A stretch of 64,000 nt of DNA from Burkholderiales bacterium (lineage in GTDB: Bacteria > Pseudomonadota > Gammaproteobacteria > Burkholderiales > Burkholderiaceae_C). The DNA is taken from contig JACPOK010000033.1 in NCBI GenBank assembly GCA_016191525.1, positions 1-64,000 on the forward strand, written 5' to 3'. The notes beneath the pieces are model-generated. The model was not told the DNA's origin, ran no database searches, and was given only the letters and a program-made list of their open reading frames with translations. Each line of letters starts with the position of its first letter. Position 1 is the first letter of the stretch. Position numbers and translations under genes: made by a program. Positions 1 through 11,568 of the stretch are shown here, one piece after another.

Positions 1-1
1 C

Positions 2-3672
<3,671 letters not shown>

Positions 3673-3688
<16 letters not shown>

Positions 3689-5757
3689 AAGCCGCCGTGC
3701 CGCAAACCGCCCCGGATCCGCAGGCCCAGGAGAAAGTCAACATCCTGGTGGTGGACGACCTGCCTGAAAAGCACGTCGTCTTCCGCACTATCCTGGACGA
3801 GCTGGACCAGAACATCGTCAGTGCACGGTCGGGGCAGGAGGCGCTGCGTTGCATCCTGGAGATGGAGTTCGCCGTCATCCTGCTGGACGTGAACATGCCC
3901 GACATCGACGGCCTGGAAACAGCCAGCTTGATCCGCCAGTACAAGAAATCGGCCCAGACACCCATTGTGTTCATCACCGCCTACGTGGACGAGGTGCAGG
4001 CCTCGCGCGGCTACGCGCTGGGCGCGGTCGACTACATACCCTCGCCTGTGGTGCCGGAGGTGCTGCGCTCCAAGGTGAAGGTTTTCGTGGAACTGTTCCG
4101 CATGAACCGCCAGTTGCAGGTGCAGGCGGCCGAGCGTGAACAGCTGGCCCGCTCGGAAGCGGCGCGGGCGGCCGCGGAAGACGCCATCCACCGCGCGGAC
4201 TACCTCTCCGAGGCCAGCCAGCTGCTGACCCGGTCACTGGACATCGAGCACACGATCAAGGCCCTGTTCGAGGTGGCCGTGCCCATCCTGGGAGAGCAGG
4301 CGGTGCTGGTGCTGGCGGCGCCGGAGGGGGGCATCGGCCGCGTCGAGTGCCTGCCTGAAAGCGGCGGCGAGTGCTTGCCTGCGGGCCGGCGTGAAGCCAT
4401 GCTGGAGGCGCTGCGAAGCGGCAAATTCAACCTGTGGCGAGAAGGCGCGCAGAGCGCGGCGATTTGTCCCATGCTGGCAGGCGGGCGCGTGCTGGGTGCG
4501 CTGGCGCTGCTGGGTCCGCAGGCGCAATTCGATTCGGCGCGGGTGGCGCTGGCCAAGGAGATCGTCAGCCGTGCGTCGATCGCCATGGAAAACGCCCGCC
4601 TTTATGCGGCCGTGCAGGAAGCGGACCGTCGCAAGAACGAGTTTCTCGCCATGCTGGCCCATGAGTTGCGCAATCCGCTGGCGCCCATCCGCAACGCCGT
4701 GCACATCATGCAGGGCGCCGAGGTAAAGCAGTCAACCATGACCTGGGCGCGGGATGTCATTGCACGGCAGGCGGACCACATGGCGCGGCTGATCGACGAC
4801 CTGCTGGACGTCTCGCGCATCGTCCAGGGCAAGGTGGTCGTCCAGCCGGAGCGGCTCAACCTGGCCACCCTGGCTGAGCGCGCCGTCGAAGCCAGCATGC
4901 CGCGCCTGGACGCGCTGGACCAGATCCTGAATGTGGAACTGCCCCCGATGCCGGTAGAAATTGACGGGGATGGCGTTCGCCTGTCCCAGGTACTGTCCAA
5001 CCTCATCAACAACGCCTCCAAATTCTCGCGGCCCGGTTCGTGCATCGCGATGACCGCAAGCTACGCCGATGGCAAGGTGCGCATCTCGGTAAAGGATGAA
5101 GGCGCGGGCATCGATGCGGCATTCCTGCCCCACATCTTCGAATTGTTCGCCCAGGCCGACCAGTCGCTGGACCGGTCGCAGGGCGGCCTGGGCATAGGCC
5201 TTACGCTGGTCAAGCATCTGGTGGAACTTCACGGCGGCCAGGTCAGCGCGCACAGCGACGGCGTCGGCCGCGGCACGGAAGTGGTGGTGATGCTGCCCGC
5301 CCAGCAAGCCGTGGTGGCCGAGCCCGAGCCACCGGCGGGGTTGCCCGTGAGGAAGCCGCCGGCGCCAAAATCGCTGGCACGCATCCTGGTGGTGGATGAC
5401 CTGGCGGCGTCTGCCGAAACCCTTATGACGCTGCTGGAGATGGAAGGCTTCGAGGTCAAGGTAGCGAGCGAGGGCATGGCCGCGCTGCAAATTGCCCAGG
5501 ACTTCAGGCCCGACGTGGTGCTGCTGGACATCGGCCTGCCGGGGATGAACGGCTTCGAGGTGGCGCACCGGCTGCGCGGCCAGCCTGAATCGGCGGATGC
5601 GCTGCTGATCGCGCTGACGGGCTACGGCGAGGCGGAGAGCCGCTCCCGCTCGGCCGAGGCTGGCTTTGATTTTCACATGGTCAAGCCGGCTGACGTGAAT
5701 TTGCTATTGTCCATGCTGGCCAACCCCCGGGACGCCCGCAAGGCCAAAATGCACTGA
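3673..5757 (+). CDS. Hybrid histidine kinase with N- and C-terminal receiver domains
   Basis: A 694-residue soluble signalling protein. In order it has an N-terminal receiver (acceptor Asp72 in LLDVNMPDIDG), a linker helix rich in Ala/Glu/Arg at about 150-185, a GAF-like region at about 190-310, HisKA with His330 in MLAHELRNPL, a HATPase ending in GGLGIGLTLV, and a C-terminal receiver (Asp619 in LLDIGLPGMNG). The first receiver suggests it takes phosphate from another kinase, most simply the upstream one, whose last 16 bases it overlaps. The start is uncertain: ATG at 3673, or GTG at 3685 that gives a 4-base overlap with the preceding stop. No DNA-binding output domain is present in either kinase, so the final target must lie elsewhere. 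Confidence 0.92.
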
Positions 5758-5779
5758 CATCAACAGGAGAAGCAAGAAC

Positions 5780-6176
5780 ATGAAGCACACCTTCAAGGCC
5801 GCTGTCGCGGCGGCGCTGCTGGCGGCCAGTTCCATCGCCGCGGCGATCGGTGTAGGCAACAACACGCTGTCACCAACCTGTCATGGGGCGTCACGACCAA
5901 TTCCCAGTTGCTGTCCGGCTGTGCCGATTTGCGGCTGGACCTGACGGGCGATCTCGCCAGCGGCAAGTTCGGCCTGTTCGGGTACCTGACCTGTACCAGC
6001 GCAGTTTTCCGGTGGTGGGCTCCGGCTATTCGGCCAATGGCCTGTGGACCCTGTCGTTCATGATCGGCGCCAATCCGGTCGTGATGGCGTGCCCCAACCT
6101 CCAGGGCCTCAGCGGCAGCTGCAACGTGTTCAGCGGGGGGGCATTGAACGGAACCTCCGTCATCACCTTCCGGTGA
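5780..6176 (+). pseudogene. Frameshifted small exported cysteine-containing protein
   Basis: A good ribosome site (AGGAGA at 5765-5770) precedes ATG 5780, which opens a signal peptide (MKHTFKAAVAAALLAA, then an Ala-rich cleavage region). The start frame meets a stop after 54 codons. A second frame from about 5869 reads VTNLSWGVTTNSQLL and on to FGYLTCTS. A third frame from about 6010 reads SFPVVGSGYSANGLW, and on to GTSVITFR before the TGA at 6174-6176. Joining the three pieces gives one coherent exported protein of about 130 residues with several cysteines. Each join is what a single-base loss would cause. The family is not recognised. It is either a decayed gene or carries two sequencing errors; the Ser/Gly-rich, Trp-containing text in all three frames favours a real ancestral gene. 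Confidence 0.6.
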
Positions 6177-6727
6177 GCCCGGCCGTACGGGCATTTTTCC
6201 CCGTCGTCATTTGCGCGGCTTCGCTTGCCGGTTGCGGTCGGGATGCAGAGCCTGCCCCGGCCAAGGCGGCAGTCGTGGTCGTGCCCTCCGTGCCGGCAGC
6301 TGTGCGGCACGCGCCCGGCCCTGATGCGCCCCAGCGCGCGCAGGTCAAGCTGGTGGGCGTTGTCAAGACCGCGGCAGGGCCTGACGACTCCTATGCGTTG
6401 ATTGCCGTGCCCTCCGGCGGGCCGCAGGTTTATCGCAAGGGAGACCAGGTGGGCGCCGCCACGCTAGCCCGCATCGGCGACGACTACGTCCTGCTGCAGG
6501 ACGCGCAGGGCGAATTCCGCTTAAGTGTGGCCGCGGGCACGCGCGGCGGCGCTGAACTGGCGGCGTCCGCCGCGCCGGTGGCCGTTGGGCGCCCGAGCCC
6601 GCAGGATTCAATTCCAGGTTTCAGCAGGTTTGATCCGGCTAATCCGCCAGTGCCCCAAGACCCGTCAAAAAACGGCAACGACAGGTTGAGGAAGGCTTTT
6701 GCGGAGCAGCTTGGAAGGCCGCTTTAG
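6173..6727 (+). CDS. Lipoprotein with a GspC-like (type II secretion C) domain
   Basis: A 184-residue protein starting at GTG 6173, which overlaps the stop of the preceding frame by four bases (GTGA). The N-terminus is hydrophobic and ends in a lipobox, LAGC, so it is probably a lipoprotein. The core (VKLVGVVKTAAGPDDSY, then LIAVPSGGPQVYRKGDQV, then IGDDYVLLQDAQGEFRLSV) has the pattern of the periplasmic homology region of type II secretion protein C: a product or gain-of-function strand, a y-x-x-G-D turn and an I-x-x-D-x-V-x-L strand. The C-terminus is Pro/Asp rich. No other type II secretion genes are in the window, so it is an orphan or part of a scattered system. The fold assignment is by motif only. 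Confidence 0.6.
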   Translation: MSPAVRAFFPVVICAASLAGCGRDAEPAPAKAAVVVVPSVPAAVRHAPGPDAPQRAQVKLVGVVKTAAGPDDSYALIAVPSGGPQVYRKGDQVGAATLARIGDDYVLLQDAQGEFRLSVAAGTRGGAELAASAAPVAVGRPSPQDSIPGFSRFDPANPPVPQDPSKNGNDRLRKAFAEQLGRPL

Positions 6728-6769
6728 TCCAGTGCTGCCAGACCGTCGGTGACGATTGGCAGGGTTGTC

Positions 6770-6860
6770 TGGCGGAGCAGGCGGGATTCGAACCCGCGGA
6801 GGGCTATTAACCCTCACACGCTTTCCAGGCGTGCGACTTAAACCGCTCATCCACCGCTCC
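6770..6860 (-). tRNA. tRNA-Ser (anticodon GGA)
   Basis: On the minus strand the acceptor arm GGAGCGG pairs with CTGCTCC, with discriminator G and encoded CCA (plus-strand TGG at 6770-6772). The anticodon arm is CACGC-CTGGAAA-GCGTG, giving anticodon GGA, which reads UCC and UCU serine codons. A long variable arm (GAGGGTTAATAGCCCTC) and a TTCGAAT T-loop confirm a class II serine tRNA. A TACAAT -10 hexamer lies 10 bases upstream on the minus strand (plus-strand ATTGTA 6871-6876), with no convincing -35. Confidence 0.95.
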
Positions 6861-6899
6861 GAAGCCCCCGATTGTAGCAGTGCGGCCGGCCCCGCTTGC

Positions 6900-9800
6900 T
6901 CAGGCGCCCGCGCCCCCGCAGTCGATGCCCACGAGCATCAGTGGTTCAAACGACTGCGCGGGCGGGTCGCCGGCCAACGGATCTTCCAGGCCTGCCCGGG
7001 GCAGTTGCGTGTAGGTCTGCGCGACGGCAGTGTTGAAGAGCACCGCAGCCATGCCCCAGGTGCCGTCGCGCTCCAGGCCGGCCAGCAGGTTGGTGATGTT
7101 GAGCACGACCTGGCCTTTGGAGGCGGGGAAGGCGTCGAAGAACTGTGTCAGCGCATCGCGCAACAGCGTGTAGCTGGCGTCGCTGGTCGTCGAGCTGCTG
7201 ATCTTGACGTTGGCCAGGATGGCCACGGCCAGGTTGGAATTGCTCAAGCCCGCGAACCGGGCTGCCACTGCCGCCGCGTAGCCCGGGTCGTTCTGCGAAG
7301 CCAGCAGGCCCAGATCGGTGGTGTATGCAGTGCCGCTGGGTCCGCTGCCGAAAAACGCCGAATAGACGCTGATCACGGTCTTGCTGGTGGTGGGGATGGC
7401 TACCACCGGGCGCGACGTGTCCACCACGGTCACCGACTGGCTCTGGCCGGTACCCAGTGTGACGGTGAGCGTTTCGTTGCCCTCCGCCAGCAGATCGGCG
7501 ACGAGCCCGATTGAAATGCTGGCCTGGCCAGTGGGTCCGACGGAGGCCAGCCCCGACAACTGGCCGCCGGTGATGTCGGTGGAACTCACGCCCTGCACCG
7601 TGTAGGTGAGGGTGGTGTTGGTCGCGATGCCGCTGGTCGCGATAGTGAATGTCACCGTATCGCCTTCGCTCACGCGGCTGGAAGATGCCGTGACGGTCGT
7701 TGTCGTTGCCCCGCCCGTGCTGGTTGCGGCCAGGGTGTAGCTGCCGGTGCCCGTGCTGTAGTCCATGGCACCGAGGTAATACGTGCCGCTCGCGGTGGGG
7801 GTGTAGGTCAGGCGTGAGTTGCTCGATCCACCGCTGTCGTCGTCGACCATCAGCTGGTCGATCGAAGGGCTGTAGAGGATGAGGTAGGGATCCGTCAGCC
7901 CGCCGGTGGTGCGCGTCAGGCTGAACGTATAGGTGGTGCCGGCCACCAGGGTCACCTTGAAAAGATCTTTGTCATCCACGGTGTTGATGGTTCCCGTGGC
8001 CGCGCTGCCGTTGACCACCACCGTGCCGGTGGTGGCGGTCGACCACGGGTAGTCGTCACCCGTGGTTGCGCCTGTCAGCGTGTAGCCGCCCGTTCCCGTG
8101 CCGTAGTCCCACGCGATCAGGTAATAGGTGCCGCTGGTGTCCGCCGTGTACGTCACCCGTGCATTGCTCGATCCCGCGCTGTCGTCGTCGTAGGCGATCA
8201 GGTTGACGCTGGGATCGTACAGCTGCAGGTAAGGGTCGGTCAGGCCGCCCGTGGTGCGCGCCATCGTGAAGACGTAGGTGTTGCCGGCGACGAGCGCCAC
8301 CCGGAACATGTCGCCATCGTCGACGTAGTTGATGTTCCCGCTGACGCCCGGCCCGCCGATCACCACCACGCCGGAGGTATCGGTCGAAAGCGGGAAGTCG
8401 TCGGTGGAGGCCGAGCCGGAGGTGGTGAAGTTGTAGGCGGTGCTGCCGGCGATGCCGCTGTAGCCGTTGCCGGCCAGGTCGCGGATCACGCCTGCGGCCA
8501 TGTTCACGTAGTAGCCGCTGGAAAGGGCCAGGTCGGCCGAGGGGTTGATCGTGACGGTGTTGCCCGCGAAACTGACCTGGCTGGCGTCGGTGACCGAGAT
8601 GGTCCGCGCCACGGTGCCGCTGCTGTTGTAGATGAAGATGCTGCCACTGCCCGCCTGCACCGTTTCACTGAAGGTCAGCACGATGTTGCTGGACGCGGCC
8701 ACCGCCGTGGCATTGTCCGCCGGCGTCATCGCCGCGAGCGTGGGCGCCGTGGTATCGGTGGTGACCGTCAGGCCGCGGATCTCGGCCAGCGTGCGCGTAA
8801 CGTCGGTGAACTGGAACGACTCCACCCGGTAATAAGTGTCCACCCCGGTGGACGCGCCGGTCACGGTGAACCGCTCCAGCGCGGTGTTGTAGTCAAAGGT
8901 GTAGCTGGCGTAGCTGCCGGCCAGCACCGCGGTATCGGTGCCGGCACCGCCGTCGACCTGGTCATTGCCCGCGCCGCCCGTGAGCGTGTCGTTGCCGTCG
9001 CCACCGCTGATGGTGTCGTTGCCCGAGCCGCCGTCCAGCCGGTTGGCCACCGCATTGCCGTTGAGCACGTCGTTGGCGCTGCCGCCGACCGCGTTTTCGA
9101 TCACGCAGTTGTACGCGATCACGATGTTGTTGGTCATGCTGTTGCATGACGAATAGACCCCGGCTTCCAGGTTGATCACCGAGGCGGTGCTGAAGCCGCT
9201 GAGGTTGAGCGTGTCGTTGCCGCCCGAATCCCACAGCGTCAGGATAGGGTTCTGGTTGATCGTGAAGTTGTAGATGTTGGCCGCTGTGCCGGTCACGGTG
9301 CTGGAGAACCCATACACGGTGTCGTCGGTGCGGGTGGAGGTGGACGCGCCGTAGACGGACTGGATCGCCATCACGTCGTTGAGCATCGGCGTCTGGGGCA
9401 GGTAATTGCGGCTGTTCGCCGCCACCCAGTCGGCGTCTGCCACTTCGGAAGAGCGCACGGCCGCCCCCGGCCCGAAATACGACATCACCGAATACACGAT
9501 GGAGTCCTGGAACGAGGAGGGCGTCCAGTTGCCCGTCCCGTTGTAGTTGCCCATGTGGTTCAGGCCCAGGGCGTGCCCGATTTCATGGATGGCGGTGAGG
9601 AAGGCGTACGAGCCGACCGTCAGGGTCACCAGGTCGCTCGAAGCCTTGAACCAGACCGAACCTGTCGTCGGAAAGTACGCATGGGCATAGCCGATGCCGG
9701 TGGACGTGTAGCCGAACTCGATGCTGGACGTGGTACTGGTAGTCTGCTGGAACGACTGCGGGATCAGGTCATCCCACGTGGCCAGCGCCTGGATGAGCTG

Positions 9801-9968
9801 GGCCTGCTGGGTGGCCGTGACGCTGCGGAAGGTAGCGCCCTCGCCGCCGCCGGTGTACAGGCCGCTGGTCGACGTGGGAAAGGCGTACGTGATGGTCGCG
9901 CCTGTCCAGCGATTGCCGGACAAAAGTTGATTCAGGACCTGCGAATTGGTCCAGACCGTAGCCGTCAT
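6900..9968 (-). CDS. Serralysin-type secreted metalloprotease with RTX, Ig-like and pre-peptidase C-terminal domains
   Basis: A 1022-residue secreted protein. Residues 20-240 form an M10 zinc protease: HEIGHALGLNH at 128-138 supplies the three zinc ligands and the catalytic Glu, and a Met-turn SVMSYF follows. RTX nonapeptides (GGSGNDTISGGDGNDTL) occupy about 309-343 and bind calcium. After these come a bacterial Ig-like domain (about 410-516), two pre-peptidase C-terminal domains (523-633, 636-746), a Calx-beta-like stretch (750-856), and an unrecognised helical C-terminal domain (about 860-990). There is no classical signal peptide, which fits type I secretion as in serralysins, though no type I transporter is present here. 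Start ATG 9968 has AGGGGA upstream. It probably degrades extracellular protein. RTX repeats lying in the middle rather than at the end is unusual. Confidence 0.88.
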   Translation of the reverse strand: MTATVWTNSQVLNQLLSGNRWTGATITYAFPTSTSGLYTGGGEGATFRSVTATQQAQLIQALATWDDLIPQSFQQTTSTTSSIEFGYTSTGIGYAHAYFPTTGSVWFKASSDLVTLTVGSYAFLTAIHEIGHALGLNHMGNYNGTGNWTPSSFQDSIVYSVMSYFGPGAAVRSSEVADADWVAANSRNYLPQTPMLNDVMAIQSVYGASTSTRTDDTVYGFSSTVTGTAANIYNFTINQNPILTLWDSGGNDTLNLSGFSTASVINLEAGVYSSCNSMTNNIVIAYNCVIENAVGGSANDVLNGNAVANRLDGGSGNDTISGGDGNDTLTGGAGNDQVDGGAGTDTAVLAGSYASYTFDYNTALERFTVTGASTGVDTYYRVESFQFTDVTRTLAEIRGLTVTTDTTAPTLAAMTPADNATAVAASSNIVLTFSETVQAGSGSIFIYNSSGTVARTISVTDASQVSFAGNTVTINPSADLALSSGYYVNMAAGVIRDLAGNGYSGIAGSTAYNFTTSGSASTDDFPLSTDTSGVVVIGGPGVSGNINYVDDGDMFRVALVAGNTYVFTMARTTGGLTDPYLQLYDPSVNLIAYDDDSAGSSNARVTYTADTSGTYYLIAWDYGTGTGGYTLTGATTGDDYPWSTATTGTVVVNGSAATGTINTVDDKDLFKVTLVAGTTYTFSLTRTTGGLTDPYLILYSPSIDQLMVDDDSGGSSNSRLTYTPTASGTYYLGAMDYSTGTGSYTLAATSTGGATTTTVTASSSRVSEGDTVTFTIATSGIATNTTLTYTVQGVSSTDITGGQLSGLASVGPTGQASISIGLVADLLAEGNETLTVTLGTGQSQSVTVVDTSRPVVAIPTTSKTVISVYSAFFGSGPSGTAYTTDLGLLASQNDPGYAAAVAARFAGLSNSNLAVAILANVKISSSTTSDASYTLLRDALTQFFDAFPASKGQVVLNITNLLAGLERDGTWGMAAVLFNTAVAQTYTQLPRAGLEDPLAGDPPAQSFEPLMLVGIDCGGAGA

Positions 9969-10030
9969 TTGAAGATCCCCTGTCGCCGCGTTACTGCTTT
10001 GTTAAAAAGTGTAGACGAAAGGGGCCTCAG

Positions 10031-10059
10031 CCTCAATCGGGCCGGTGACCCGATTGAGG
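10031..10059 (-). terminator. Perfect 11-bp inverted repeat, candidate terminator of the qmcA-like gene
   Basis: CCTCAATCGGG (10031-10041) and CCCGATTGAGG (10049-10059) pair perfectly around a 7-base loop. It lies 16 bases past the minus-strand stop of the SPFH gene and before the protease gene. The T-run after it on the minus strand is poor (CCCCTTTCG), so termination is plausible but not certain. Confidence 0.5.
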
Positions 10060-10074
10060 GGCTTTACAACGCTT

Positions 10075-10989
10075 TTACGCGGTGCGCGTGCCCTGCACCA
10101 TGCGCATGGCGGAAGCGATCAAGGCCGCAACCTCGGTCATGTTGCCGGGCACGATGAGCGTGGTCGTAGCGTCGGCGGCCACGCGGCTGTACGCGTCCAC
10201 CGCCCGTTCTGCTACTTTTAACTGAACGGCCTGCTCGCCCCCGGGCTGGCGGATGGCCCCTGCAATGCGTTCGATGGCCTGGGCCGTGGCCTCGGCCACC
10301 GCGGTAATCGAGGCGGCCTCGCCCTGGGCCTTGTTGATGATGGACTGCTTCTCGCCCTCGGAACGGGCGATGTAAGCCTCGCGTTCGCCAGTGGCGATAT
10401 TGATCTGCTCCTGGCGCCGGCCTTCCGAGGCGGCGATCAGGGCCCGCTTTTCCCGCTCGGCCGTGATCTGCGATTGCATGGCGTGCAGGATTTCCTTGGG
10501 TGGCGTCAGGTCCTTGATCTCGTAGCGCAGCACCTTCACGCCCCAGTTCAGCGCGGCTTCGTCAATGGCCTGGACCACCTGGGCGTTGATGATGTCCCGC
10601 TCCTCGAATGTCTTGTCCAGTTCCAGCTTGCCGATCACGCTGCGCAGCGAGGTCTGGGCCAGCTGCGTCACCGCCACGATGTAGTTCGACGAGCCGTAGC
10701 TCGCCCGCATGGGGTCGGTTACCTGAAAGTACAGAATGCCGTCCACCTGCAGCTGCGTGTTGTCCCGCGTGATGCAGACCTGGCTGGGCACGTCCAGCGG
10801 AATTTCCTTCAGGCTGTGCTTGTACGCCACGCGGTCGATGAAGGGCACCACGAAACTCAGGCCGGGCGCCAGGGCCGTGTGGTACTTGCCCAGCCGCTCC
10901 ACCACCCAGGCGTTCTGCTGCGGCACGACCTTGATGGAGCGTATGACGAAGATGACTGCGACGACAAAAAGGACCAGGGCGACTTCCAT
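10075..10989 (-). CDS. qmcA: SPFH/Band 7 (stomatin-like) membrane protein, QmcA type
   Basis: A 304-residue inner-membrane protein of the stomatin/prohibitin family. One N-terminal membrane segment (residues 3-16, VALVLFVVAVIFVI) is followed directly by the SPFH domain (about 18-180, with VVERLGKYHTALAPGLSFVVPF). An Ala/Glu-rich coiled coil then covers about 190-255 (EGRRQEQINIATGEREAYIARSE reads as a typical stomatin heptad region), with a hydrophobic tail. Such proteins form large membrane rings and organise membrane microdomains or modulate FtsH-type proteases. It is followed 18 bases upstream on the minus strand by an NfeD-family gene, the usual partner of SPFH genes in bacteria, which strongly supports the assignment. 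Confidence 0.92.
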   Translation of the reverse strand: MEVALVLFVVAVIFVIRSIKVVPQQNAWVVERLGKYHTALAPGLSFVVPFIDRVAYKHSLKEIPLDVPSQVCITRDNTQLQVDGILYFQVTDPMRASYGSSNYIVAVTQLAQTSLRSVIGKLELDKTFEERDIINAQVVQAIDEAALNWGVKVLRYEIKDLTPPKEILHAMQSQITAEREKRALIAASEGRRQEQINIATGEREAYIARSEGEKQSIINKAQGEAASITAVAEATAQAIERIAGAIRQPGGEQAVQLKVAERAVDAYSRVAADATTTLIVPGNMTEVAALIASAMRMVQGTRTA

Positions 10990-11007
10990 TTTTTTCTTCC
11001 TCCAGCT

Positions 11008-11433
11008 TCAGATTTTCTCGACGATCAGGCGGTTGCCTATGACTTCGCGCACCCGGTGCGTCCCGGTGCTTTGCGCCGAACCCGGCGCCGGCGCGACGGT
11101 CCAGTTGGCGCCACGGTATTTCACGGTGGCCGTGCCGTCGGCATTCCAGTTGTCCACGTGCACCGATTCGCCGACGTCCATGTTGACGTCGCGGTTGGCC
11201 GAGACGGCGGGCCCCGGCGCCCGCCGGCCGCGAGCCAGATGCCAGGCCAGCACCGCGCCGCCGCCAACCACGCCTGCGCTGGCCAGCTGGCCTGGCATCG
11301 CGACGCCCGAGGCGGCGGCAATCGCGCCCGCCACCAGGCCGATGGCCAGCATCAAAAGGTAGAACGTCCCCGTCAGCAATTCAACGGCCACCGCCGAGCC
11401 GGCGAGCAGCCACCAGATGGTTGATTCAGCCAT
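11008..11433 (-). CDS. NfeD family membrane protein
   Basis: A 141-residue protein. Hydrophobic helices occupy residues 5-65 (IWWLLAGSAVAVELLTG and on), followed by a C-terminal OB-fold-like region with the NfeD pattern VGESVHVDNWNADGTATVKYRG. Start ATG 11433 is preceded by a very strong ribosome site (AGGAGGGG). It lacks the ClpP-like protease part of long NfeD proteins, so it is the short form. It is co-transcribed with the adjacent stomatin gene, and the two probably form one membrane complex affecting membrane quality control. Confidence 0.88.
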   Translation of the reverse strand: MAESTIWWLLAGSAVAVELLTGTFYLLMLAIGLVAGAIAAASGVAMPGQLASAGVVGGGAVLAWHLARGRRAPGPAVSANRDVNMDVGESVHVDNWNADGTATVKYRGANWTVAPAPGSAQSTGTHRVREVIGNRLIVEKI

Positions 11434-11568
11434 GACCCCTCCTGTGGATGTCTTGCTTGCACGACATTTTGGGTCAATTCCCGCCCGGTGCACGCAAGGC
11501 GCCCCTTTATTTGCATACACTTCGCGCCTGTTTTGCCCTTTTTGGCCCGCTGTCCGGAGGCCCCGCCC

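Noticed and set aside
10209..10252. TGCTACTTTTAACTGAACGG in qmcA as another palindromic repeat copy
   Set aside because: Only the first six bases match; the second hairpin arm and tail are missing.
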